Positions 40,863-48,519 of a stretch of 64,000 nucleotides of DNA are shown here, piece by piece. Made by a program: the position numbers and the translations under genes. Where the stretch lies: contig NZ_JBHTCT010000010.1 of the NCBI RefSeq assembly GCF_042665595.1, positions 1-64,000 on the forward strand, written 5' to 3'. The notes under the pieces were generated by a model. That model was not told the DNA's origin. It saw only the letters and a program-made list of their open reading frames with translations, and made no database searches. Source of the stretch: Bhargavaea changchunensis (GTDB lineage Bacteria > Bacillota > Bacilli > Bacillales_A > Planococcaceae). Position 1 is the stretch's first letter. The number at the start of each line of letters is the position of its first letter.

Positions 40863-41936
40863 ATGAATGAGCTGAAGGTCTGTGTGATCGGCGCCGGGAT
40901 GATTTCGGATTTTCATTTGCAGTCGTACAGGCAAAACAGGCGGGTGAAGTTGTACGGGGTGTATGACCTGTCGATGGAACGGGCGGCGGAGAAGGCGGTC
41001 CGCTTCGGGGTGCAGAAGGTGTTCCGCACAGCGGAAGAGGTGTTTGCGGATCCGGAAGTGGATGCGGTCAGCATCTGTACATGGAATCACACGCACGCGG
41101 AACTCGGCGTGAAGGCACTGGAGCACGGCAAGCACGTGCTGATGGAAAAACCGCTCGCGATGACTTTTCCTGAAGCGCTTCGGATCAGGGATGCCGCCGT
41201 GGAACCGGACATCGTGTTCCAGGTCGGGTTTGTGCGCCGTTTCGCGGCAGGGACACGTGTGCTGAAAACGTTCATTGACGACGGATTGCTTGGCGAGATC
41301 TATTATGCGAAAGGCACCCATCTCCGCAGAATCGGCAACCCCGGGGGTTGGTTTGCGGACCGTTCGCGGTCGGGCGGTGGGCCGCTCATTGATCTTGGGG
41401 TGCATCTCCTTGATGTCTGCTGGTATTTGATGGGGAAGCCTGAGGTCGCCCGCATCAGGGGAGTGACGTTCAGCGAGCTCGGAAACCGCGGAAATGTGGA
41501 GGGCCTATCGTTTTACAAGGCGGCGGATTACTGCGCCGGCAAGAATGACGTGGAAGATCTGGCGGCGGCAATGGTCACATTCAAAAACGGGGCAACGTTA
41601 ATGATTGATGTCTCCTTCAGCCTTCACGCCAAACAGGATGAGACCGCAATCCGGCTCTACGGAAAAAATGGAGGGGCGGAGCTCGAGCCGGAACTCGTGC
41701 TGATGACCGAACAGAACGATACGATTTTAAACATCCATCCGCAGATCGACCATTTGACGATTGATTTTGATGAGGCGTTCGGTGCGGAAATCGACCATTT
41801 TGTCGAGTGTTGCCTGGACGGTAAAAAGTCGGAAGCGCCGCTTGAGGACGGGATTGAAGTGATGAAGATGCTGGACGGTGTCTACGAATCATCCAAAACC
41901 GGACGGGAGGTCGTTTACGATCAGGATGACCAATAA
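40863..41936 (+). CDS. Gfo/Idh/MocA-family oxidoreductase
   Basis: 357 residues. N-terminal Rossmann domain VCVIGAGMISDFH (residues ~5-17) and the EKPLA motif (MEKPLAMTFPEALR, ~95-108). The C-terminal domain carries GGPLIDLGVHLLDVCWYLMG, the usual DxxxH catalytic pair. NAD(P)-dependent oxidoreductase of sugars or inositol-like compounds. It overlaps the following isomerase gene by 11 bases, so the pair is translationally linked in a sugar or polyol pathway. GAGAGGAGCGGCAA precedes the ATG at 40863. Substrate unknown. Confidence 0.9.
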   Translation: MNELKVCVIGAGMISDFHLQSYRQNRRVKLYGVYDLSMERAAEKAVRFGVQKVFRTAEEVFADPEVDAVSICTWNHTHAELGVKALEHGKHVLMEKPLAMTFPEALRIRDAAVEPDIVFQVGFVRRFAAGTRVLKTFIDDGLLGEIYYAKGTHLRRIGNPGGWFADRSRSGGGPLIDLGVHLLDVCWYLMGKPEVARIRGVTFSELGNRGNVEGLSFYKAADYCAGKNDVEDLAAAMVTFKNGATLMIDVSFSLHAKQDETAIRLYGKNGGAELEPELVLMTEQNDTILNIHPQIDHLTIDFDEAFGAEIDHFVECCLDGKKSEAPLEDGIEVMKMLDGVYESSKTGREVVYDQDDQ

Positions 41937-42807
41937 AGTCGGGATCATAACGGATAACTTGAGGCTGCCGGTGCGGGAGGCATTGAAGAAGGCGAAGGAA
42001 ATGGGGGCTGACGGTGTCCAGATGTATGCGGTATCGGGTGAACTGGATCCTGCGGAAATGAGTCCCACAAAAAGGCGGGAGCTGAAGGCGTTCATCGATG
42101 ACCTCGGTCTTGAGGTCTCGGCACTTTGCGGGGATCTGGGCGGACACGGATTTCAGGACCCGGAGGCGAACCCTGCGAAGATCGAGAAGTCAAAGCGAAT
42201 CATTGACCTCGCCAAGGACCTTGGAACGGATATTGTGACGACGCATATCGGGATTGTGCCGGAGGATGAATCGGGCAGAATCTATGCGGCCATGCAGGAA
42301 GCCTGCAGGGGCCTCGCGTCCTTTGCAAAAGGGATGGACGGGTATTTCGCGATCGAGACGGGACCGGAGACAAGCATCCGGCTGAAGAAGTTTCTGGACA
42401 GCCTTCCGGGGGACGGCGTTTCGGTGAACTTCGATCCCGCGAATCTCGTCATGGTCACCGGAGATGATCCTGTGCAGGGGGTGCATGTGCTGAAGGAATA
42501 TATCGTCCATACCCATGTAAAAGACGGCGTCCGGCTGCGTGCGGCTGATCCTCGCGATGTGTACGGGATGCACGGATACTGTCCGGGCGGCTCACACGAA
42601 GAGATTGCGGAGATGGTGGAGCGGGGGGACTTTTTCCGGGAGGTCCCGCCGGGAGAGGGGGCGGTCGATTTTGATGCCTACTTCCGGGCACTTCAAGACA
42701 TCGGTTATGACGGGTACCTGACCGTGGAGCGGGAAGTGAGGGCAGATCCGGTACGGGATATCTCGGAAGCGATCCGGTTCATCAACCAGTACCGGCATCC
42801 GCCGTGA
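41926..42807 (+). CDS. sugar phosphate isomerase/epimerase-like protein (TIM barrel)
   Basis: 293 residues, xylose isomerase-like TIM barrel. Metal-ligand segments: FAIETGPETS, VNFDPANLVM, HTHVKDG and EGAVDFDAYFRALQDIGYDGYLTVEREV. Proteins of this sort isomerise or dehydrate sugars and inositol derivatives. It is coupled with the Gfo/Idh/MocA oxidoreductase directly upstream: its ATG at 41926 sits 11 bases inside that gene. Together they look like a two-step polyol or sugar catabolic unit. No transporter or regulator is attached. Confidence 0.88.
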   Translation: MTNKVGIITDNLRLPVREALKKAKEMGADGVQMYAVSGELDPAEMSPTKRRELKAFIDDLGLEVSALCGDLGGHGFQDPEANPAKIEKSKRIIDLAKDLGTDIVTTHIGIVPEDESGRIYAAMQEACRGLASFAKGMDGYFAIETGPETSIRLKKFLDSLPGDGVSVNFDPANLVMVTGDDPVQGVHVLKEYIVHTHVKDGVRLRAADPRDVYGMHGYCPGGSHEEIAEMVERGDFFREVPPGEGAVDFDAYFRALQDIGYDGYLTVEREVRADPVRDISEAIRFINQYRHPP

Positions 42808-42905
42808 GATAGAAAAAGCACATTCGGCAGAAGAAAATGAATTCGGCGGACCTGTCTGCTATAATAAACGGAGATTTTTCATTCCACTGAAACAAGGAGC
42901 ACAAC

Positions 42906-44417
42906 ATGAAACCCATTCATATACAGCAACAATTCGATCACGACTGGATCCGCATGTTCCAACATATCGCCAATCTGTTTTTCGAGGAGACTGAAATGAC
43001 CGGTGAGAAGCCGGAGGACGGCATCAGCGTCTCGATGGACTGGTCCGAAGAACGTGGAACCATCAGCGGCCGGGCGGTGCTCCTGGAAGGCAATCGGGAA
43101 TTCACCGCTGCCTACGAAGAGGAATCCGCACACGGCGGCGATCCGAAAGCCGAAAAACGCCAGCTGAAGCGGGTGCTTTCCCATGTCTTCCTCGATGTCC
43201 TCGAGCAATCGACAGGGCTGATCCAGCCGTGGGGCATCCTGACCGGCATGCGTCCGACGAAGCTGTACCACAAGATGCGCCGGCAGGGACTCACTCATGA
43301 GGAAATCTCGGAGCGGCTCATCAGCGAATACCGCATCACGCCGGAAAAGATCGAACTCATGAAAGACATCGTCGCCCGGCAACTGAAGATGATCCCGGAT
43401 CTCGACCGGATCGGCGAGGAAGTCAGCGTCTACATCGGCATCCCGTTTTGTCCGACGAAGTGTGCCTACTGCACATTCCCGGCTTACGCGCTCCCGCGCC
43501 GCGGCACGCGCGTCCAGTCGTTCCTGGACGGACTGCACGTGGAGATCGAGGAAATCGGTGCCTGGCTGAAAGAGCGCGGAATCAAAGTGACGTCCGTCTA
43601 TTTCGGCGGCGGCACGCCGACCTCGATCGAAGCGCATGAGATGGATGCGCTCTACGAGACGCTTTACAAGTCCTTCCCGGACATTGAAAACGTCCGGGAA
43701 ATCACGGTCGAGGCGGGACGTCCCGACACGATCACGCCGGAGAAGATCGATGTGCTGAAAAAGTGGAACATCGACCGGATCAGCGTCAATCCCCAGTCGT
43801 ACACCGACGAGACCCTCAAGGCGATCGGGCGGTTCCACACCGTGCAGGAGACGATCGACAAGTTCCACCTGTCCCGCGAGATGGGCATGAACAATATCAA
43901 CATGGACCTGATCATCGGCCTGCCGAACGAGGGGACGGAGGAGTTTGCGCACTCGCTCGCCGAGACGGAAAAGCTCCAGCCGGAATCGCTCACCGTCCAT
44001 ACGCTGTCGTTCAAGCGGGCGTCCGAGATGACGCGCAACCGCTCCAAGTACACAGTGGCGGACCGCGACACCGTCGTCGACATGATGCACATGGCGCAAA
44101 ATTGGACCGCGCGGAATGGTTACGTCCCGTACTACCTGTACCGCCAGAAAAACATCCTCGGCAACCTCGAGAACGTCGGCTATTCCAAGCCGGGCGAGGA
44201 AAGCATCTATAACATCGTCATCATGGAAGAGGTCCAGACGATCATCGGGCTCGGTTGCGGCGCATCCAGCAAGTTCGTCCATCCTGGAACCGGCCGCATC
44301 ACCCAGTTCCACAACCCGAAAGACCCGTCCGCCTACATCCTGAGCTATTCGGAATCGATCGACAAGAAGCTCGAAATGCTGGACGAACTGTTTGGGGGAG
44401 CCGTGCCGGCAAAGTAA
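42906..44417 (+). CDS. hemZ: HemZ, coproporphyrinogen III oxidase-like radical SAM protein
   Basis: 503 residues, radical SAM. An N-terminal ~165-residue extension typical of HemZ precedes GIPFCPTKCAYCTFPAY, whose CxxxCxxC binds the 4Fe-4S cluster (~residues 182-189). Then YFGGGTPTSIE and ISVNPQSYTDETLKAIGR. HemZ is annotated as an oxygen-independent coproporphyrinogen oxidase-like enzyme in B. subtilis, but its activity is less certain than that of HemN. AACAAGGAGCACAAC precedes the ATG. Its place near yhaR matches B. subtilis. Confidence 0.92.
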   Translation: MKPIHIQQQFDHDWIRMFQHIANLFFEETEMTGEKPEDGISVSMDWSEERGTISGRAVLLEGNREFTAAYEEESAHGGDPKAEKRQLKRVLSHVFLDVLEQSTGLIQPWGILTGMRPTKLYHKMRRQGLTHEEISERLISEYRITPEKIELMKDIVARQLKMIPDLDRIGEEVSVYIGIPFCPTKCAYCTFPAYALPRRGTRVQSFLDGLHVEIEEIGAWLKERGIKVTSVYFGGGTPTSIEAHEMDALYETLYKSFPDIENVREITVEAGRPDTITPEKIDVLKKWNIDRISVNPQSYTDETLKAIGRFHTVQETIDKFHLSREMGMNNINMDLIIGLPNEGTEEFAHSLAETEKLQPESLTVHTLSFKRASEMTRNRSKYTVADRDTVVDMMHMAQNWTARNGYVPYYLYRQKNILGNLENVGYSKPGEESIYNIVIMEEVQTIIGLGCGASSKFVHPGTGRITQFHNPKDPSAYILSYSESIDKKLEMLDELFGGAVPAK

Positions 44418-44437
44418 AAACGAGATCAAAAATACAA

Positions 44438-44475
44438 GAGACCAAACCCATTTCGGTTTGGTCTCCTTTTTTCAT
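44438..44475. terminator. bidirectional terminator
   Basis: GAGACCAAACC/GGTTTGGTCTC stem with CATTTC loop and CTTTTTT, between convergent genes. Confidence 0.88.
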
Positions 44476-44882
44476 TTGTTCGGGTTCTCTTCCAGGTGAT
44501 CCTGGTAGAAAGGCGAATCCGGGTCTTCTTCAACGACGCTGAACGTATTGCCGTCCAGGTCAAAGAAGTCAAAGTATTTCATGCCGTTTGCTTCCTTAAT
44601 CGGCGTGGTGACGACAGCGCGGGTGCTGAGTTTCAGGTGCAGGTCGCGGGCGTCCGTGACAAGCAGGTTGAAAAACACATGACGCTCTTTTTCGTCCACG
44701 AAGAATTCCGTACCCTGCTGCGTTTTCGTGCGCACAAGCGCAAGCTGTGCGGAGCCGTCCGGCAGCGCATAGCCGATTCCTCCTTCCCACTCGCCGATCC
44801 GCTTGAGATCCAGACGGGATTCATACCAATCGGCAGAGTGGTTCAAGTCCGATACCGGGACAAAGATGCTTCCGATTTTCAT
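44472..44882 (-). CDS. VOC (glyoxalase/bleomycin resistance) family protein
   Basis: 136 residues with the two beta-alpha-beta-beta-beta halves of the vicinal oxygen chelate fold: KIGSIFVPVSDLNHSADWYES at the start and FFDLDGNTFSVVEED at the end. The FDLDGN..SVVE ending provides a metal ligand in family members. Activity unknown; detoxification or antibiotic binding is possible. CAGGGAGGTACTGACC precedes the ATG. Confidence 0.88.
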   Translation of the reverse strand: MKIGSIFVPVSDLNHSADWYESRLDLKRIGEWEGGIGYALPDGSAQLALVRTKTQQGTEFFVDEKERHVFFNLLVTDARDLHLKLSTRAVVTTPIKEANGMKYFDFFDLDGNTFSVVEEDPDSPFYQDHLEENPNK

Positions 44883-45077
44883 GGTCAGTACCTCCCTGAG
44901 ACATGCTTTCCGCTCTATTATAACGAATACGGCAGCTCTATTGTTGGGATGAGTGCTCCTATCCGGTATCTGAAGTGATTTTTAATTTCAGAACAAAAAA
45001 GGGAAACGCCTGAACGGTACCGAAAGCCTATAGTGGTGAACGACTATTCATATAATTGATAGGAAGAGGTGTCGTTT

Positions 45078-45860
45078 TTGGCTTACGAAACAATCCGGCT
45101 TGAACGGGAAGGGAAAATTGCGCGTCTGGTGCTGAACCGGCCTGATGCGATGAATGCGATGAACAGCACGATGATGAAGGAACTCGCCGATGCCTTGGAA
45201 GAACTCAAAGAAGACCGCTCCACCCAGGTGGTCATCCTGAAAGGCGAAGGCCGCGCGTTTTCCGCGGGGGGTGACATCAAGGAGATGATCGACCCGGAAA
45301 GCCCGATGGACCTGAGCATCGTCATGAAAGACGTCAGTCGCCTGGCGATTGCGCTTTATACACTGCCTCAGATCACCATCGCTTCGGTGCATGGCGCCGC
45401 AGCTGGCCTGGGATTCAGCATGGTACTCGCGTGCGACGTCATTATCGCGGAGAAATCGGCAAAGCTTGCAATGAACTTTATCGGCATCGGCCTTGTGCCG
45501 GATGGCGGCGGACACTTCTTCCTGAAGGAGCGGATCGGCGTCCCGAAAGCGAAGCAGATGATCTGGGCGGGCGATGTCATGCAAGCCGAACAGGCAGCAG
45601 GCTGGGGACTTATCGATGAAGTCGCACAGGACGGCACGGCTCATAAAGAATCGGAAGGGATGGCGCAGAAGCTCCTGTCCACACCGATCAGTGCGATGAT
45701 CGCTTCGAAAGGCATCCTCCACACGTCACGTCTGGAAGAACTACGCAGCGTCCTCGAGCTCGAAACAGACGCCCAGCAGGCGATGAAGGAAACCGCGGAC
45801 CATAAAGAAGGGATCAAGGCATTCGTCGAGAAAAGAAAGCCGGCTTTCACAGGGAAATAA
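45078..45860 (+). CDS. yhaR: enoyl-CoA hydratase/isomerase family protein (YhaR-like)
   Basis: 260 residues, crotonase fold. Acyl-CoA site LKGEGRAFSAGGDIKEM (~residues 56-72), oxyanion-hole glycines in VHGAAAGLGFSMVLACDVIIA (~96-116) and GLVPDGGGHFFL, where catalytic acidic residues usually sit. Likely hydrates or isomerises enoyl-CoA in fatty or amino-acid breakdown. The start is put at TTG 45078 because GGAAGAGGTG lies before it; the GTG at 45069 falls inside that site. B. subtilis yhaR lies in the same neighbourhood. Confidence 0.88.
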   Translation: MAYETIRLEREGKIARLVLNRPDAMNAMNSTMMKELADALEELKEDRSTQVVILKGEGRAFSAGGDIKEMIDPESPMDLSIVMKDVSRLAIALYTLPQITIASVHGAAAGLGFSMVLACDVIIAEKSAKLAMNFIGIGLVPDGGGHFFLKERIGVPKAKQMIWAGDVMQAEQAAGWGLIDEVAQDGTAHKESEGMAQKLLSTPISAMIASKGILHTSRLEELRSVLELETDAQQAMKETADHKEGIKAFVEKRKPAFTGK

Positions 45861-45865
45861 AGAGG

Positions 45866-45907
45866 AACCCCGCAGTATCCGAGAAAACGGATGCTGCGGG
45901 GTTTTTT
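45866..45907. terminator. bidirectional terminator
   Basis: AACCCCGCAGTATCCG/CGGATGCTGCGGGGTT stem with AGAAAA loop and TTTTTT. Confidence 0.9.
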
Positions 45908-45911
45908 CGTA

Positions 45912-46097
45912 TCAGGAATGGAACAGCAGCAGTTTGCCTTCCGGAGAGGCGAGGCGGTGAGTCTGTTCGGACAATTCCTTTTCTTCGAGGAGAGCGCGCC
46001 CCTTTTCCTTCGCCGCGTCGTCATGCTCCGCCTGGAACGACTCCTCCGTGATCAGTTCCCCGTCCTGCTTGTATGCCGTCAGTTTATACGTCTTCAT
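45912..46097 (-). CDS. yhzD: YhzD-like small protein
   Basis: 61 residues. Seen: KTYKLTAYKQDGELITEESF, then a helix DDAAKEKGRALLEEKEL, and the end THRLASPEGKLLLFHS, which match the small YhzD family of Bacillus as I remember it. Function unknown. GGGGGATGCTGAA precedes the ATG. Confidence 0.75.
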   Translation of the reverse strand: MKTYKLTAYKQDGELITEESFQAEHDDAAKEKGRALLEEKELSEQTHRLASPEGKLLLFHS

Positions 46098-46162
46098 TTC
46101 AGCATCCCCCTTTCACTACTATCCCCATTATAAAAGATATTCTGAAAAAATGAAGAATTATT

Positions 46163-46238
46163 GTAAAGGTCGCTTGACGCTATGAATAAAGTAAAGTAAG
46201 CTTTACGTAAAGTTTTAGTTACGTAAAGGAGGCTTTAC
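46163..46238 (+). promoter_or_regulatory. promoter with phased GTAAAG/CTTTAC operator
   Basis: TTGACG at 46174-46179 and a weak -10 about 17 bases on. GTAAAG occurs at 46163, 46191, 46207 and 46223, the last three exactly 16 bases apart. The inverse CTTTAC stands at 46201 and 46233, 32 bases apart. CTTTACGTAAAG (46201-46212) is a perfect 12-bp palindrome. The ribosome binding site AAAGGAGG of the first gene is inside the last half-site. Likely the binding site of the XRE regulator encoded in the same operon. Confidence 0.6.
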
Positions 46239-46239
46239 T

Positions 46240-46644
46240 TTGGCCGTGCAGAATTTTGCCTCCCTGAAGGCACCGGGGAAAGGTGTCTTCACAGGGCTTG
46301 CGATTTTTCATACTGCCGTAGCGGGACTGTTCGTCCTTTCATCGGTTCTTTCGGGAGAGTTTCCGCTTGGGCATGAGCTTATGCTGACCTCCATGGCAAT
46401 CATGCTGTGGTGCCTGTCTGCGCTGCACCCGCATTTTGCCGCGGATGATGAGCGCTGGAGGAGAATCCGGGAACGCGGGATGTTCTACAACTACATTGTT
46501 TTGTTGATATTCCTGGCGTTTCTCGTGAATGTTTTCGCTCTGACACCTCTGGAAATGAGCGGCTATCAGACCGTTTCCGTCATTGCCTCGTTCCTCGTTT
46601 CATCGGTATTTATCACATTCGTCATTTTGTCCAAGAGGATGTAG
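46240..46644 (+). CDS. four-helix membrane protein with DER motif (1)
   Basis: 134 residues, four predicted helices. Between helices 2 and 3 it has DDERWRRIRERGMFYNY. The following gene has KDERWRRIIERSSFYSS at the same place, so the two are paralogues. The DER..I motif and the pairing with an XRE regulator recall DUF2178/DUF3796-type membrane proteins, function unknown. TTG start at 46240 with AAAGGAGG six bases upstream. Confidence 0.82.
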   Translation: MAVQNFASLKAPGKGVFTGLAIFHTAVAGLFVLSSVLSGEFPLGHELMLTSMAIMLWCLSALHPHFAADDERWRRIRERGMFYNYIVLLIFLAFLVNVFALTPLEMSGYQTVSVIASFLVSSVFITFVILSKRM

Positions 46645-46656
46645 GGAGTGGAATAT

Positions 46657-47046
46657 ATGAAGCCAAGTGAAAAGTTTACCAAGTGGTTCTTGATCACCTT
46701 GATAATCATCGTCGTATTTTGGGGCGTATCCCGAGTGATCAGCCAGATTCAACAAGGAAATATCGGATGGTTTTCAGCACTGGTTCCTTTTATGCTGTTA
46801 ATTCCTCTTTTCTATAATCTGATCGTTTTCCCGCATTGGGACATGAAGGATGAACGGTGGCGCCGAATTATCGAGCGTTCATCTTTTTACAGTTCCCAAG
46901 TTCTCATCTTGGCTCTCGCCGGACTGATCCTAGTGTTGGCATCGTATCCGACCCATTTGACAGCACTTCAGACCGTATTTGTCATTTTTGTGTTTTACGG
47001 ATTGAGCCAAACAGTGATCACGATGGTCCTGACGAGAAGGATGTAG
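46657..47046 (+). CDS. four-helix membrane protein with DER motif (2)
   Basis: 129 residues, four predicted helices, paralogue of the previous gene (DERWRRI.ER..FY, RRM ending). GGGAGTGG lies 6 bases before the ATG at 46657; a GTG at 46648 within this site is in frame but poorer. Ten bases separate it from the upstream stop. Confidence 0.82.
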   Translation: MKPSEKFTKWFLITLIIIVVFWGVSRVISQIQQGNIGWFSALVPFMLLIPLFYNLIVFPHWDMKDERWRRIIERSSFYSSQVLILALAGLILVLASYPTHLTALQTVFVIFVFYGLSQTVITMVLTRRM

Positions 47047-47055
47047 GAGGAAGCC

Positions 47056-47253
47056 ATGAAAAACTATATCAGGGACAATCGTTCAGAGCGGGGAATGACA
47101 CAGGACGATCTGGCCGAGGCGCTCGGCGTTTCCAGGCAGACGATCATCTCCCTTGAAAAAGGGCGATATAATCCGTCGCTTGAGTTGGCGTTCAAACTGG
47201 CTGCCGTTTTCGGCTGCCGCATCGAAGACTTATTTGATCCGGAGGAGGAGTGA
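47056..47253 (+). CDS. XRE-family HTH regulator (YozG-like)
   Basis: 65 residues, a bare helix-turn-helix. Seen: RSERGMTQDDLAEALGVSRQ (helices 1-3) and TIISLEKGRYNPSLELAFKLA. Small regulators of this kind repress their own membrane-protein operon and may be inactivated by contact with a partner. GTAGGAGGAAGCC precedes the ATG. Located as third gene of four. Confidence 0.93.
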   Translation: MKNYIRDNRSERGMTQDDLAEALGVSRQTIISLEKGRYNPSLELAFKLAAVFGCRIEDLFDPEEE

Positions 47254-47255
47254 CC

Positions 47256-47567
47256 ATGTACGAAGGGTTTGAACTTGGTTCGTTTCTTGCAGGCCTGCCG
47301 TTTGGTCTCGCTGTCGCGGGGATTGTCATGTTCTTTAGCTGGAGGAAAGGAAAGAAGGAGCGGCGGTACGACGAACGGTTTTATGCAATCCATAATTGGG
47401 CCAGGTCGTTTTCCTGGGTGGTCACAACCATCGTCATCCTGATTGCCTGGACGGTCGTGATGATCATCGAGCCGGTCGGGACGGCATTCTTTGTCCTGAT
47501 GACGGTCTATATGCTGCACATGATTTCATATATTGTCGGCGCAGCCATCGCCTCAAGTAAGTATTAA
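47256..47567 (+). CDS. membrane protein with DER motif (3)
   Basis: 103 residues, three or four helices. RRYDERFYAIHNWARSFSW between helices 1 and 2 again carries D-E-R and an I/H-N-x-A stretch like DUF3796/DUF2178 proteins. GGAGGAG at the end of the regulator gene lies 6 bases before the ATG. Probably the membrane partner controlled by the regulator. Confidence 0.75.
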   Translation: MYEGFELGSFLAGLPFGLAVAGIVMFFSWRKGKKERRYDERFYAIHNWARSFSWVVTTIVILIAWTVVMIIEPVGTAFFVLMTVYMLHMISYIVGAAIASSKY

Positions 47568-47619
47568 TCTGAAACTTGCAGCCATCTGGAACCGTATAGG
47601 AAATGAAAGGGGAGAGATC

Positions 47620-48519
47620 ATGGCGCTCGAATTAAATCACGTAACGAAGAAGTTCGGGGAGTTCACGGCGGTCGACAACCTGTCGCTCGCGATCGGGGAG
47701 GGAACGATGTACGGCTTTCTCGGGGCGAACGGCGCGGGCAAGACGACGACGTTCCGGATGATTCTCGGGCTCCTCAACCCGACTGAAGGACGCATCACCT
47801 GGAAGGGGAAGCCGATCGACTACGGAACAAGCCACAAGATCGGCTACCTGCCGGAAGAACGCGGCCTTTACCCAAAAATGAAAGTGGAAGAACAGCTGAT
47901 CTTCCTCGGAAAACTCCGCGGCATGCACCGGCTTGATGCCAAAGCGGCAATTCGCGAATGGCTGGACCGCTTTGAAGTTCCCCACTATCTCAACAAAAAA
48001 GTCGAAGAGCTTTCCAAAGGGAACCAGCAGAAAATCCAGGTGATTGCGGCTCTGATGCACAAGCCGGAGCTGGTCATCCTCGATGAACCGTTTTCCGGCC
48101 TCGATCCGGTTAATGTGGAAATACTGAAAAGCGCGGTGAAAAATGTCCGGGATCAGGGCGCGACAATTGTGTTTTCCAGCCACCGGATGGACCATGTCGA
48201 GGAATTATGTGAACAGCTGAGCATCGTCCACAAGGGACAGCAGATCGTGGAAGGATCCCTGCGCGATGTCAAGCGGTCGTTCGGCAGGCAGAATGTAAGC
48301 ATCCGGTCCGACCATGATCTGACAAGGCTGCAGTCCGTACCAGGCGTCCGCAATGCATCCTATGCGCTAAATGGAGCGGTCTTCCAGGTAACGGATGACG
48401 AGACGGCGCACAAGTTGCTGCAGGAAGCGCTGAAGGCCGGACCGGTCCGCCACTTCAGCATCGAGGAGCCGTCGCTGCAGGATATCTTCATCGCGAAAGT
48501 GGGGAACGAGCATGCGTGA
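47620..48519 (+). CDS. yhaQ: ABC transporter ATP-binding protein YhaQ
   Basis: 299 residues. Walker A GANGAGKTT (~residues 35-43), signature LSKGNQQK (~131-138), Walker B LVILDEPFSGLDP (~151-163), H-loop SSHRMDH. Residues 220-299 form a C-terminal regulatory part typical of sodium-efflux NatA-like and YhaQ proteins. AAAGGGGAGAGATC precedes the ATG. It overlaps yhaP by 8 bases. With YhaP it likely exports sodium or a lipid/peptide. Confidence 0.93.
   Translation: MALELNHVTKKFGEFTAVDNLSLAIGEGTMYGFLGANGAGKTTTFRMILGLLNPTEGRITWKGKPIDYGTSHKIGYLPEERGLYPKMKVEEQLIFLGKLRGMHRLDAKAAIREWLDRFEVPHYLNKKVEELSKGNQQKIQVIAALMHKPELVILDEPFSGLDPVNVEILKSAVKNVRDQGATIVFSSHRMDHVEELCEQLSIVHKGQQIVEGSLRDVKRSFGRQNVSIRSDHDLTRLQSVPGVRNASYALNGAVFQVTDDETAHKLLQEALKAGPVRHFSIEEPSLQDIFIAKVGNEHA

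Noticed and set aside
42822..42850. Two ATTCGGC(A/G)GA copies before hemZ
   Set aside because: Only two copies, 19 bases apart, with no further units; too little to call an array.
42879..44429. 516-codon frame antisense to hemZ, and similar long antisense frames at 9382-10644, 24247-25167 and 30552-31889
   Set aside because: Long antisense frames are expected in GC-rich genes. The plus- or minus-strand genes opposite them have clear families and binding sites.
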